A stretch of DNA of 64,000 nt, taken from positions 806,001 to 870,000 of the forward strand of contig NZ_CP159830.1 in NCBI RefSeq assembly GCF_047730085.1, read 5' to 3'. Position 1 is the first letter of the stretch. Every line of letters begins with the position of its first letter. A program made the position numbers and the translations under genes. The DNA is from Njordibacter sp937773555 (GTDB lineage Bacteria > Pseudomonadota > Gammaproteobacteria > Pseudomonadales > Balneatricaceae). The notes under the pieces were generated by a model that saw only the letters and a program-made list of their open reading frames with translations, had not been told where the DNA came from and searched no databases. Below, piece by piece: positions 53,427 through 62,405 of the stretch.

Positions 53427-56333
53427 CTACTCGTCTTCGTAGACATCCATTGGAGGGCAGGAGCAAATAAGATTACGGTCACCATAAACATTGTCTATAC
53501 GGTTAACTGTGGGCCAAAACTTAGTATCCAAAGTTGCTACAGATGGAAAAGCTGCAACGGTACGCGAATAGCCACGGTTCCAGCCGTGGCTGGCTAAATC
53601 TGCTTGGGTATGCGGTGCCATCTTTAGTGGGTTATGTTTAGGGCTCCATTCGCCTGACTCTATTTTGGCGATTTCGCCACGAATACTAGCCATAGCATCA
53701 CAAAAGCGATCAATTTCGCGCTTTGGCTCAGATTCTGTAGGCTCAATCATTAAGGTACCTGCCACAGGGAAAGACATCGTAGGTGCATGGAAGCCATAGT
53801 CCATTAAACGTTTAGCAATATCTTCTTCACTGATACCAGTGGTCTCTTTTAATGGACGAATATCGATAATACACTCGTGAGCTACACGGTTATTGCGGCC
53901 TTGATACAAGATTGGGAAGTGTTCACTCAAACGCGAAGCCATGTAGTTGGCGCTCAAAATTGCTTGGGCAGTAGACTGCTCTAAGCCTTCTGAGCCCAAC
54001 AAATTAATGTAAGCCCACGAGATAGGCAAAATTGAACCGCTACCATAAGGTGCGGCAGAAACAGCACCGTTACCATTGTCTTTGCCATGAACTGGCACTA
54101 CAGGATGGTTTGGTAAGAAGGGCGCAAGGTGAGCTTTTACGCCAATAGGACCCATGCCCGGGCCACCACCACCATGGGGAATGGCAAACGTTTTGTGTAA
54201 GTTTAGATGTGATACATCAGACCCCATGATGCCAGGCTTGCTGACGCCAACCTGAGCATTCATGTTGGCACCGTCCATATAAACTTGACCACCATTGTCA
54301 TGAATGATTTGGCAAATTTCTACGATGCTTTCTTCATAAACACCATGGGTCGATGGATAGGTAATCATTAAACACGCTAATTGCTCTGCGTATTGCTCTG
54401 ACTTAGCCTTAAGCTCTGCCACATCAACGTTGCCAAGGCTGTCACAACCAACGACAACCACAGTCATGTCTACCATAGACGCACTGGCAGGGTTAGTACC
54501 ATGTGATGAACTAGGAATAATACAAACGTTACGATGGCCTTCACCGATACTGGCTTGATACTTTCGAATAGCCACCAGCCCAGCGTACTCGCCTTGGGCG
54601 CCAGAGTTAGGCTGCATAGACACATGGTCGTAACCAGTGATTTCTACTAGCTGCGCTTCTAAGGATCGAATTAACTCCATGTAACCTTGGGTTTGATCCG
54701 TAGGAGCAAACGGGTGCATGTTGGCAAATTCAGGCCAAGTCACTGCTGCCATTTGTGCTGTAGCGTTTAGCTTCATGGTGCAAGACCCCAGTGGAATCAT
54801 GCCATGAACCAAAGAGAAGTCTTTGTTTTCTAACTTCTTCATATAGCGCAACATATCTGTTTCGCTGTGGTGGCTGTTGAAAACGGGGTGCTCTAGTATG
54901 GCGTCTTCACGCATTAACTCATTAGGCATGCCCATGCTAATGCTGCTGCAAAGAATATCTGTTGTGGCCAGGTCAAACTCGACCTGGGCGCCGGCAAAGA
55001 TGTTTAATAGGTCTTGTATATGAGCAGTTTGGGTAGTTTCGTCAAGGCTAATGCCTAAACTATCTGTGTCGACCTTACGCAAGTTATAACCCGCATCCAG
55101 CGCACGCTGGTAAATTACTTCCTGCTGGCCATTGGCGTTTAAGGTTAACGTATCAAAAAAAGTTAGGTTGTTGGCTGGAAAACCTAAAGTATCCAATTGT
55201 GCTGCCAAAATAGCTGTCAAGCGTTGAATGCGTGTAGCAATAGTGCGCAAGCCAACTGGGCCATGGTACACCGCGTAAAAAGATGACATGTTGGCTAACA
55301 AAGCTTGGGCTGTACAGATGTTGGAGTTGGCCTTCTCTCGGCGAATATGTTGTTCACGGGTTTGCATAGCCATACGCAACGCAGGCTTGCCTTTGGTGTC
55401 GATTGAAACACCAATAATGCGCCCCGGAATAGATCGTTTATATTTATCTTTGCTGGCGAAAAACGCAGCATGGGGGCCACCGAAACCTAAAGGTACGCCG
55501 AAGCGTTGGCTGGAGCCAAATACCACATCAGCGCCCAACTGGCCTGGTGATTGCAGTAATACTAAGCTCATTATGTCGGCGCCAACAGCCACGAGGGCTT
55601 TTTGTTCGTGGGCTGCATCAATGATGCTCTTTAAGTCACAAATGGAGCCATCACTGCCAGGGTATTGCACCATCACGCCAAATACATCGTGTTGGGCTAG
55701 ATCTTTTGCTGGATCGCCCGTAACAATTTCAAACCCAAAGTATTCTGCCCGCGTGCGCATTACAGAAAGGTTTTGTGGGTGGGTATTCTCGTCTACAAAA
55801 AAGGTTACACTTTTCTTCTTGTTAGCACGTTTACACAAGGCCATCGCTTCTGCAGCTGCAGTAGCTTCATCTAATAAAGATGCATTAGAAAGTTCCATCC
55901 CTGTAAGGTCCATAATCATCTGCTGGTAGTTAAGCAAAGATTCCAAACGGCCTTGGGCAATTTCTGGCTGATACGGTGTGTAAGCGGTATACCACGCAGG
56001 ATTTTCCATCACATTTCGCAAAATAACGTTGGGCACTAAGGTGTTGCTGTAGCCCATACCAATACAAGACACATTAACTATGTTTTTACTGGCCATCTCT
56101 TTAAGTTGGGCTAGGGTGGCTACTTCAGACTGTGATGCTGGCAAATCTAAAGGTTGGTCTAAGCGTATGCTGTCTGGCACAGTTTGGTCTAACAATTCAT
56201 CCATGCTGGTCACGTCAAGATGACGCAGCATAACTTCATTGTCACTTGCACTAGGGCCAATGTGACGGTCAATAAAGGCGTTGGTTTGAAGCAATTGTGT
56301 AATAGGTGTTTGGGCAAGAGTCGGTGCAGACAT
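53427..56333 (-). CDS. gcvP: Glycine dehydrogenase (decarboxylating), P-protein GcvP
   Basis: PLP enzyme that decarboxylates glycine and passes the aminomethyl group to lipoyl-GcvH. The single-chain form of 968 residues combines the alpha and beta halves found as two proteins in some bacteria. The N-terminus has FIDRHIGPS and the C-terminal half holds the PLP lysine in HLNLHKTFAIPHGGGGPGMG (in part; Lys near 700). Other motifs are SCTMKLNAT and QPNSGAQGEYAGL. It is downstream of gcvH, with a hairpin in the gap. Confidence 0.98.
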   Translation of the reverse strand: MSAPTLAQTPITQLLQTNAFIDRHIGPSASDNEVMLRHLDVTSMDELLDQTVPDSIRLDQPLDLPASQSEVATLAQLKEMASKNIVNVSCIGMGYSNTLVPNVILRNVMENPAWYTAYTPYQPEIAQGRLESLLNYQQMIMDLTGMELSNASLLDEATAAAEAMALCKRANKKKSVTFFVDENTHPQNLSVMRTRAEYFGFEIVTGDPAKDLAQHDVFGVMVQYPGSDGSICDLKSIIDAAHEQKALVAVGADIMSLVLLQSPGQLGADVVFGSSQRFGVPLGFGGPHAAFFASKDKYKRSIPGRIIGVSIDTKGKPALRMAMQTREQHIRREKANSNICTAQALLANMSSFYAVYHGPVGLRTIATRIQRLTAILAAQLDTLGFPANNLTFFDTLTLNANGQQEVIYQRALDAGYNLRKVDTDSLGISLDETTQTAHIQDLLNIFAGAQVEFDLATTDILCSSISMGMPNELMREDAILEHPVFNSHHSETDMLRYMKKLENKDFSLVHGMIPLGSCTMKLNATAQMAAVTWPEFANMHPFAPTDQTQGYMELIRSLEAQLVEITGYDHVSMQPNSGAQGEYAGLVAIRKYQASIGEGHRNVCIIPSSSHGTNPASASMVDMTVVVVGCDSLGNVDVAELKAKSEQYAEQLACLMITYPSTHGVYEESIVEICQIIHDNGGQVYMDGANMNAQVGVSKPGIMGSDVSHLNLHKTFAIPHGGGGPGMGPIGVKAHLAPFLPNHPVVPVHGKDNGNGAVSAAPYGSGSILPISWAYINLLGSEGLEQSTAQAILSANYMASRLSEHFPILYQGRNNRVAHECIIDIRPLKETTGISEEDIAKRLMDYGFHAPTMSFPVAGTLMIEPTESEPKREIDRFCDAMASIRGEIAKIESGEWSPKHNPLKMAPHTQADLASHGWNRGYSRTVAAFPSVATLDTKFWPTVNRIDNVYGDRNLICSCPPMDVYEDE

Positions 56334-56364
56334 GGAGAATCCTTACTTGATGCAATTAACAACA

Positions 56365-56393
56365 CCCAAAGCCCATTCATTAATGGCTTTGGG
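56365..56393 (-). terminator. Hairpin between gcvH and gcvP (attenuator or processing site)
   Basis: CCCAAAGCC (56365-56373) pairs perfectly with GGCTTTGGG (56385-56393), 9 bp with an 11-nt loop. On the transcribed strand TGTTGTT follows. This could reduce gcvP relative to gcvH rather than end the transcript. Confidence 0.5.
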
Positions 56394-56409
56394 CGATAAA
56401 CGTTGTGGC

Positions 56410-56802
56410 TTAGTCTTCACTGGCAACAATGTCGCGATAGGCATCGGCACTAAGAAGTGTGCTTAAGTCAGCGTCGTCTGCCAATTTAACTTTCATAATC
56501 CAACCCTCTACATAAGGATCTTCGTTAACGGTTTCAGGAGAATCTTCCAGAGAATCGTTAAACGCAATTATTTCTCCTGATACAGGAGCATAGGAGTCTG
56601 ACGCCGCTTTCACTGACTCAATGACGGTATATTCTTCGCCAGCATCAAGGCTACGGCCAACATCTGGAGCCTCTACAAATACGATGTCTCCCAATAATTC
56701 TTGGGCGTGATCGGTAATGCCAACAGTCACTGTACCATCGCCATTGTCGGCTAGCCATTCGTGGGAGCTGGTATAAAGCAATTCAGCAGGAATATTGCTC
56801 AT
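56410..56802 (-). CDS. gcvH: Glycine cleavage system H protein GcvH
   Basis: Lipoyl carrier that shuttles the aminomethyl group from GcvP to GcvT and electrons to dihydrolipoamide dehydrogenase. The 130 residues keep YTSSHEWL at the start and the lipoylation site IESVKAASD with Lys65. Length is normal. First gene of the minus-strand gcvH-gcvP unit; two short reading frames precede it. Confidence 0.98.
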   Translation of the reverse strand: MSNIPAELLYTSSHEWLADNGDGTVTVGITDHAQELLGDIVFVEAPDVGRSLDAGEEYTVIESVKAASDSYAPVSGEIIAFNDSLEDSPETVNEDPYVEGWIMKVKLADDADLSTLLSADAYRDIVASED

Positions 56803-56844
56803 GATTTTGGGTTCCAGATATTAATTATTAAAGTGCTAAAGGAC

Positions 56845-56886
56845 CTACAATAAACCGGCCCATGTAATCTTCGTTAAGCATATCAT
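56845..56886 (-). CDS. Possible 13-codon leader peptide upstream of gcvH
   Basis: ATG ending at 56886 opens MICLTKITWAGLL, stop 56845-56847. AAAGGA sits 6 nt upstream, a good ribosome-binding site that serves no other gene. An overlapping 17-codon frame (56828-56881, MLNEDYMGRFIVGPLAL) starts 5 nt later in another frame. Either, or neither, may be translated. Confidence 0.3.
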   Translation of the reverse strand: MICLTKITWAGLL

Positions 56887-56903
56887 TTTGATTCCTTTCA
56901 ATC

Positions 56904-56931
56904 AATAAATTAGCATATAGGAAATATTTCC
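56904..56931 (-). promoter_or_regulatory. gcvH control region: palindromic site and extended -10
   Basis: GGAAATATTTCC (56920-56931) is a perfect 12-bp palindrome. On the gcvH strand it continues as TTTCCTATATGC, sharing TTTCCTATA with the gcvT operator, and is followed by TGCTAATTT, a possible extended -10. Likely a binding site for the XRE-cupin regulator encoded 100 bp away. Confidence 0.55.
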
Positions 56932-57033
56932 CCTTTATTTTTCTGCTAGACAGCCTGCAGATTGTCATGGCATGACGCCAGACAGGCGCCGTGGTAGCAT
57001 AGGGTTTATCCTGTAAAACCAACGAGCTATAAC

Positions 57034-57657
57034 ATGTCAGCAGAACAACCCGATATGCCAGAGTTAAAGATTGAGTCAGGTTCTGGTTTGCAAGCTAATG
57101 TAGAGCCACTGCAGCTAGGTAAGCGTTTAAGGGAAATTCGACAAAGTTTGGGTTTAACCTTAGAAGAAGCTGGCAAAAAAACTGGCTTGGCGCGTTCAAC
57201 CCTTTCTAAAATTGAAAATGAACAGATTTCTCCTACCTTTACAGCAGTACAGAAATTAGCCAATGGACTGCAGATTGATATCCCTCAACTTTTCGCTAAG
57301 CCCCGCAGCACTATGGCTTCTGGGCGCCGAGTGCTAACAAAGTCGGGCCAGGGCACACCGCACCCAACGAGCACTTATGAGCATGAACTACTATCTACAG
57401 ACCTTGCGCGAAAGAAGATGGTGCCCTTCAAGACGCGTGTACGAGCCCGTAGTTTTGATGACTTTGGTGATTGGGTTCGCCACGAGGGAGAGGAGTTTTT
57501 ATTAGTCTTGGAAGGTGAGCTTGCGCTGTATACTGAGTTTTATGAGCCGGTAGCAATGGTGGCTGGTGACAGTATGTATTACGATGCCAATATGGGCCAT
57601 GCGCTAGTGAGTTTAAGTGAGAAGGACGCACTAGTATTATGGGTTGTTGCTCGGTAA
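57034..57657 (+). CDS. XRE-family regulator with C-terminal cupin domain
   Basis: DNA-binding regulator of the XRE-cupin (PuuR/SutR-like) family. The 207 residues hold an N-terminal HTH (about 28-85, LGKRLREIRQSLGLTLEEAG then TGLARSTLSKIENEQISPT) and a C-terminal cupin (about 135-205, VRHEGEEFLLVLEGELALY, GDSMYYDANMGHALVSL) that probably binds a small effector. It lies between gcvH-gcvP (divergent) and gcvT (104 bp downstream), so control of glycine cleavage is the simplest inference. Confidence 0.9.
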   Translation: MSAEQPDMPELKIESGSGLQANVEPLQLGKRLREIRQSLGLTLEEAGKKTGLARSTLSKIENEQISPTFTAVQKLANGLQIDIPQLFAKPRSTMASGRRVLTKSGQGTPHPTSTYEHELLSTDLARKKMVPFKTRVRARSFDDFGDWVRHEGEEFLLVLEGELALYTEFYEPVAMVAGDSMYYDANMGHALVSLSEKDALVLWVVAR

Positions 57658-57694
57658 ATCCATTATGCCGTAGCAATCATCTAAAGAAATTTTG

Positions 57695-57719
57695 TTTCCT
57701 ATAGGAAACTTGCTATAAT
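57695..57719 (+). promoter_or_regulatory. gcvT operator and extended -10 promoter
   Basis: The perfect 14-bp palindrome TTTCCTATAGGAAA (57695-57708) overlaps the -35 and spacer region of the promoter TTGTTT (57692-57697) and TGCTATAAT (57711-57719). A protein bound here would block polymerase, so repression is expected. Confidence 0.65.
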
Positions 57720-57760
57720 TGTTAATATCACTTTATTTCAATTAAAGCCGCGAGAATCCG

Positions 57761-58882
57761 ATGCCTAATCCTTTGTTAACCACTCCTTTTCATGCCATGC
57801 ATATTCAAGCAGGAGCCAAAATGGTTCCTTTCGCTGGTTATGACATGCCTGTGCAATACGCCATGGGTGTAAAGCAAGAGCATTTGCAGTGTCGTGCCCA
57901 AGCTGGTCTGTTTGACGTTTCTCATATGGGTCAAGTTCGCCTTACAGGTCCGTCGATGGAAACTGTCGCTCTGGCTTTAGAAAGTTTAATTCCAGCAGAT
58001 TATGTAGCCCTTGCCGAAGGGCGTCAGCGGTACGGTTTTTTTACTAATTCTGTCGGTGGCATAATGGATGACTTAATGGTTACCAATGCTGGAGACCATT
58101 TCTTTTTGGTTGTTAACGCGGGCTGCAAAGAGCAAGACATTGTACATATGCGCGCTCATTTCGCTAGTGACATAAAACTAGAAGTTCTCGATACACGGTC
58201 TTTGTTAGCCCTGCAAGGCCCAATGGCTAGTGAAGTTTTAGCCCGTTTGGCGCCAGAAGTTGCAGATATGAGGTTTATGGATGCTCGAGCTGTGTCTATC
58301 TTAGGGCACGATTGTTTTATTGGTCGCGCAGGTTACACCGGCGAAGATGGGTTCGAAATTTCTGTAGCCAATGATCGTGCAGAGGCACTAGCAGCAAGTT
58401 TGCTTGCCTTTGACGAAGTAGAATGGATCGGTTTAGGCGCACGTGATTCTTTGCGCCTAGAGGCTGGATTATGTTTGTACGGTCATGATCTAAAGCCAGA
58501 TACGACTCCAATTTCAGCTAATTTAGCGTGGGGTATTCAGAAAAGTCGCCGTGCTGGAGGAGACCGCGAAGGAGGATTCCCTGGTGCAGATGTTGTTCTT
58601 GGTGAAATGGCTAATGGCCCCAAGCGCCGTCGTGTTGGTTTGCTACCAGAAGGTAAGGCCCCTGTGCGTGAAGCCGTTGAGTTGGTGACTGCTCAAGGTG
58701 ACGTCATTGGCGTAGTCACCTCTGGAGGATTTGGCCCAAGCTTAGGTGCACCTTTAGCCATGGGCTACGTTGACCTTACCTACGCCGCCATTGATACACA
58801 GGTGTTTGCTCTTGTTCGTGGCAAGCAATTGCCTTGCAGAGTGTGTAAAATGCCATTTGTGGAACAAACCTATCGCCGGTAA
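57761..58882 (+). CDS. gcvT: Glycine cleavage system aminomethyltransferase GcvT
   Basis: Tetrahydrofolate-dependent T-protein that releases ammonia and forms methylene-THF from GcvH-bound aminomethyl. The 373 residues show MVPFAGYDMPVQYA, LFDVSHMGQVRLTG, GRAGYTGEDGFEI and LGARDSLRLEAGLCLYGHDL (in part), with the C-terminal GVVTSGGFGPSLGAPLAMGY-type segment. It is on the opposite strand to gcvH-gcvP, under its own promoter. Confidence 0.97.
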   Translation: MPNPLLTTPFHAMHIQAGAKMVPFAGYDMPVQYAMGVKQEHLQCRAQAGLFDVSHMGQVRLTGPSMETVALALESLIPADYVALAEGRQRYGFFTNSVGGIMDDLMVTNAGDHFFLVVNAGCKEQDIVHMRAHFASDIKLEVLDTRSLLALQGPMASEVLARLAPEVADMRFMDARAVSILGHDCFIGRAGYTGEDGFEISVANDRAEALAASLLAFDEVEWIGLGARDSLRLEAGLCLYGHDLKPDTTPISANLAWGIQKSRRAGGDREGGFPGADVVLGEMANGPKRRRVGLLPEGKAPVREAVELVTAQGDVIGVVTSGGFGPSLGAPLAMGYVDLTYAAIDTQVFALVRGKQLPCRVCKMPFVEQTYRR

Positions 58883-58912
58883 ATATCGGCACAGCCCTTA
58901 AGGAGCTCCGGC

Positions 58913-60367
58913 GTGGCTTATCAAGCGGACCAAACCAAAACATTACTTTGGCATGATTATGAAACCTTTGGACTGGATCCACGTTGGGACCGCCCTTCAC
59001 AATTTGCGGCCATTCGCACTGATCTAGAGTTTAATCCCATTGGTGAACCCATGATGTGGTTTTGCCGCCCCGCAGATGACTATCTCCCATCACCAAGTGC
59101 CTGTTTGGTCACAGGAGTTACGCCACAAAAGTGCTTACAAGAAGGGGTGCCGGAAGTAGAATTTATGGCGCTTATTAACGAGCAAATGAGTGTGCCGGGT
59201 ACCTGTAGCTTGGGCTATAACAGTTTGCGCTTTGATGACGAATTTACTCGATTTGGCCTGTATCGTAACTTTTTTGATGCCTATGCCCGTGAATGGCAAG
59301 ACGGTAATAGTCGGTGGGACTTAATCGACCTAGTTCGAACTGCTTCGGCCATTCGCCCAGATGGCATTAATTGGCCGCAAAATGATGCGGGTGAGTTAGT
59401 ACTTAAGTTAGACCGGTTGGCGCCCGCCAATGGTATCGAGCATGCTAATGCTCATGATGCTTTAGCCGACGTGCGAGCCACTATTGAATTAGCCCGTTTA
59501 CTTAAAAAAGCCCAGCCTCGACTCTATAACTACGTGTTTCAGCTTAAACACAAAACCCAAGTATGGGGGCAGTTAGATCTGCAAATGCGTAAACCTATCC
59601 TCCACGTTTCTTCTATGTATGGGCGCGATAATGGTTATTTGTCGTTAGTGGGTGCTTTTGCAAAACATCCTATTAATAGTAATGGTGCGCTGGTGTTTGA
59701 TTTACGTCAAGATCCGCGCATGTGGCAAGGGTTCAGCTCAGCGCAGTTGCAAGAACTATTGTTTAGTCGTAAAGACCAGCTTCCAGCGGATGTTGCTCGC
59801 CCAGCGGTAAAAGAAATACATGTTAACAAATGCCCTGTGGTGGCTCCGTTGCAAACTTTAGCGGATGAACACGCAGATAAGTTTGGTATTGATAAAGCTC
59901 AATGCCAGCTGCACCTGCAATATTTGCGGCAAGACTCAGAGTTATGTTTGGCATTGGTTGATGCTTTTTCTAATCGGCCCGAATTCCCTGCTGTAGATCC
60001 AGATGCAGGACTTTATGGGGGTGGCTTCTTTAGCAATAATGATCGTAAACTCATGCAGCAAGTACATCAACAAACACCAGAAACGTGGAGTGAAGGTGGC
60101 TTTGCTTTTACCGACAGCCGTTTGGAGGCAATGTTGTTGCGTCTGAAAGGTCGTAACTATCCACACCTTTTAAGTGGTGACGAAATGCAAGCATGGGAGG
60201 CGTTTCGAAGTGAGCGTTTACTGGATGCTTCTGCTTCTGGCGCTCGCACCTTTGAACATTTTGCCAAAGAACTTAATGAACTGGGTCAAAAAACTAAGGA
60301 TGCTGGTGAAATTGCCATTCTCGAAGAACTGCATATGTACGCAGAATCTATTTACCCAATGAGTTAA
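58913..60367 (+). CDS. sbcB: Exodeoxyribonuclease I SbcB
   Basis: Processive 3'-5' single-strand DNA exonuclease used in recombination and mismatch repair. The 484 residues have a DEDDh exonuclease domain (Asp15 and Glu17 in HDYETFG; His and Asp in HANAHDALADV near 181-186), followed by the SH3-like and helical ExoI domains. GTG start with AAGGAG at good spacing. Close to E. coli SbcB in length (475). The next gene starts 4 nt later. Confidence 0.96.
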   Translation: MAYQADQTKTLLWHDYETFGLDPRWDRPSQFAAIRTDLEFNPIGEPMMWFCRPADDYLPSPSACLVTGVTPQKCLQEGVPEVEFMALINEQMSVPGTCSLGYNSLRFDDEFTRFGLYRNFFDAYAREWQDGNSRWDLIDLVRTASAIRPDGINWPQNDAGELVLKLDRLAPANGIEHANAHDALADVRATIELARLLKKAQPRLYNYVFQLKHKTQVWGQLDLQMRKPILHVSSMYGRDNGYLSLVGAFAKHPINSNGALVFDLRQDPRMWQGFSSAQLQELLFSRKDQLPADVARPAVKEIHVNKCPVVAPLQTLADEHADKFGIDKAQCQLHLQYLRQDSELCLALVDAFSNRPEFPAVDPDAGLYGGGFFSNNDRKLMQQVHQQTPETWSEGGFAFTDSRLEAMLLRLKGRNYPHLLSGDEMQAWEAFRSERLLDASASGARTFEHFAKELNELGQKTKDAGEIAILEELHMYAESIYPMS

Positions 60368-60371
60368 TAGC

Positions 60372-60818
60372 GTGTCTTGGTTTGCTCTGTTTGTTTATAG
60401 TGGTTTAGCTGCAACTCTGTTACCAGGCGGCTCCGAAATATTGTTTGCAAGCCTGTTAATGGAGCAACCAGAGCACGCATTTTGGTTGTGGCTCATCGCA
60501 ACTTTGGGTAACAGTTTAGGCGGCTACGTCACCTTTTTTATGGGTGGGCTATTAGCCCGTAGACTTAGGCAAACTGAAACGGCTCCCAAGCAAACCATCA
60601 GATACCGTTTAGAACAGATGTTCACATTGCCAGCCAAGCGTGTCGATCAGCTGCACAGCCACGGGGCTTGGTTATTGTTACTGAGTTGGGTGCCCATTAT
60701 AGGCGATGGCTTTTGCTTGGCCGCAGGATACTTAGGCTGGCCAAAGAAACTCTGTTTGAGCCTTATTGTCACTGGCAAAGCGGCCCGTTATGGCGTTTTA
60801 TTGCTATGGTTAGCCTAG
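60372..60818 (+). CDS. YqaA-family membrane protein (DedA/SNARE-associated-like)
   Basis: Small inner-membrane protein of the YqaA group, related to DedA proteins that act in lipid transport; specific role unknown. The 148 residues, from GTG 60372, contain about four hydrophobic segments and the family features LLPGGSEILFASLL, LGNSLGGYVTFFMGGL and WVPIIGDGFCLAAGYLGWP. Ends 6 nt from the convergent yaaA stop. Confidence 0.87.
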   Translation: MSWFALFVYSGLAATLLPGGSEILFASLLMEQPEHAFWLWLIATLGNSLGGYVTFFMGGLLARRLRQTETAPKQTIRYRLEQMFTLPAKRVDQLHSHGAWLLLLSWVPIIGDGFCLAAGYLGWPKKLCLSLIVTGKAARYGVLLLWLA

Positions 60819-60824
60819 CTTAAT

Positions 60825-61598
60825 TTAAACCTCTTCCCGCAAAAATACCCATTGGTCTTTAGTGCTTTGCTCAGCACTATAATAGTACCCAGACTTGTCA
60901 AAATGTTTTATACCTTCAACGTCTTTGAGTTGGTTCTCAATGATATATCGGGCCATCATGCCTCGGGCTTTTTTTGCAAAGAAACTAATGATCTTGTAAT
61001 TGCCATTCTTACGATCTTTAAATACAGGGGTGACTAGCCGCCCATTCAGTTGTTTAGCTTTTATCGCTTTAAAGTATTCGTTGGAGGCAAGGTTAACCAA
61101 TATGGGGTTTGTGTCTTCAGCCAACAGCGTGTTCAATCCGTCAGTAAGGGTATTGCCCCAATAGTCGTAGAGGTCCTTACCTCTAGGATTGGTTAATTTA
61201 GTGCCCATTTCCAAGCGATACGCCTGCATTAAATCTAGCGGTCTCAATAAGCCGTAGAGACCCGACAAAATGCGTAAGTGAGTTTGGCTAAAAGCGAGCT
61301 GAGCATCCGTTAAAGTGGCTGCTTCTAGCCCAGTGTATACATCGCCTTTAAAGGCTAAGACGGCTTGCTTTGCGTTATCGACTGTAAAGGGAGTATTCCA
61401 ACTGCCAAAGCGCGCAGTATTAAGAGCTGCTAACTTATCACTCAGCTTCATTAAGTGGGCAATGTCTTGTGGGGCCATGGGCGATAGCATGTCGATCAAA
61501 CCTTGAGATTCAGTCAGGTAGTCCCCCTGGCTAAACAACTGGGTGTGACTAGGCGTTTCAAAATCTAAGGTTTTGGCTGGCGAGATAACTAGAAGCAT
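60825..61598 (-). CDS. yaaA: Peroxide-stress protein YaaA (DUF328)
   Basis: Lowers intracellular free iron under peroxide stress in E. coli, with a fold that binds DNA. I start at the ATG ending at 61598 (MLLVISPAKTLDF), which aligns with E. coli YaaA and gives 257 residues; the frame is open 23 codons further back. Conserved blocks are MKLSDKLAALNTARF, AVLAFKGDVYTGL, ILSGLYGLLRPLDLM, RGKDLYDYWG, NLASNEYFKAI and FFAKKARGMMARYII. Confidence 0.95.
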   Translation of the reverse strand: MLLVISPAKTLDFETPSHTQLFSQGDYLTESQGLIDMLSPMAPQDIAHLMKLSDKLAALNTARFGSWNTPFTVDNAKQAVLAFKGDVYTGLEAATLTDAQLAFSQTHLRILSGLYGLLRPLDLMQAYRLEMGTKLTNPRGKDLYDYWGNTLTDGLNTLLAEDTNPILVNLASNEYFKAIKAKQLNGRLVTPVFKDRKNGNYKIISFFAKKARGMMARYIIENQLKDVEGIKHFDKSGYYYSAEQSTKDQWVFLREEV

Positions 61599-61804
61599 AA
61601 GCAATAATGTTAAAAGTGAAAATCTATTAATGAGTACGATACTAGGTAACAAATCCGTCTGGCGCAAGTGTTAGCCGTAAAGTTTCCTCAATCTTGAGGT
61701 ATAGCCGCTACAAAGATGACCCTGTTAAAAGTATATGATAGTCTGCAAGGCATATTATTTAGCTTATTTTTACAATATGAATAACTATTTTCCATGGAGG
61801 GAAA

Positions 61805-62401
61805 ATGTGGTTAGAGCAAATCCAGCGTATCGCTAAATTGGCCCAAGTTAGGTACCAACAGGGCCAGCTGTTAGTGATCGCTGTAGATGGTTGTGGTGGT
61901 GCTGGAAAATCCACCTTATGCCGGGCGTTAGCAGCAGAAATAGAGCCTTGGGCCCCCACCCAGTTGCTTCAATTAGATAATTTCTATCACCCGCTTAGCG
62001 CTACGCAAAGAGCGCAGTTGCAGCACGCTAAGGCTCGTGAAGCATATTTCAATGCTGCTGAATTCAAAAAAAATATTCTTAGTCCATTATGTAAAGGCCT
62101 CATCGCAGGCTATAAGCCGTTCCATTGGTTAGAAGGCGAAAGTGATCAGGTTATTAAATTAGCTCCCAGCGGAGTCTTACTGCTTGATGGGGTGTTTTCT
62201 TTTAGTAAGCCCTTGCGTGAAATGGTGGGGCTGTCACTTTTTGTGGATACACCTTTACAGTTGCGCAAACAGCGGCTGATAGAACGGCCACAGTTAGACA
62301 TTGAGTGGGTGAATCACTGGCAAAGTACAGAGTCTTGGCATCATCAGCAGGAGCTTACGTCAACGGCTACAGAGTTTATGGTTTCAGGAACTGACGGTTA
62401 A
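61805..62401 (+). CDS. P-loop kinase, uridine kinase-like
   Basis: Soluble nucleoside or small-molecule kinase of the uridine kinase/phosphoribulokinase superfamily. The 198 residues show Walker A DGCGGAGKST (28-37), QLDNFYHPL as the substrate-side motif near 57, and VLLLDGVFSF as the Walker B strand near 120. It lacks strong features assigning it to Udk itself. GGAGGG sits 5 nt before the ATG. Convergent with kdsA (4-nt gap). Confidence 0.83.
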   Translation: MWLEQIQRIAKLAQVRYQQGQLLVIAVDGCGGAGKSTLCRALAAEIEPWAPTQLLQLDNFYHPLSATQRAQLQHAKAREAYFNAAEFKKNILSPLCKGLIAGYKPFHWLEGESDQVIKLAPSGVLLLDGVFSFSKPLREMVGLSLFVDTPLQLRKQRLIERPQLDIEWVNHWQSTESWHHQQELTSTATEFMVSGTDG

Positions 62402-62405
62402 TTCA

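Noticed and set aside
55288..55929. Plus-strand frame of 213 codons inside gcvP
   Set aside because: Antisense to a clearly coding, conserved region; composition typical of a shadow frame.
56828..57022. 64-codon minus-strand frame upstream of gcvH
   Set aside because: It runs through the promoter region and operator; only its last 17 codons lie near a plausible ribosome-binding site.
56803..57033. Glycine riboswitch upstream of gcvH
   Set aside because: The gap is too short after the likely promoter and lacks the paired aptamer structure; the palindromic operator explains the region better.
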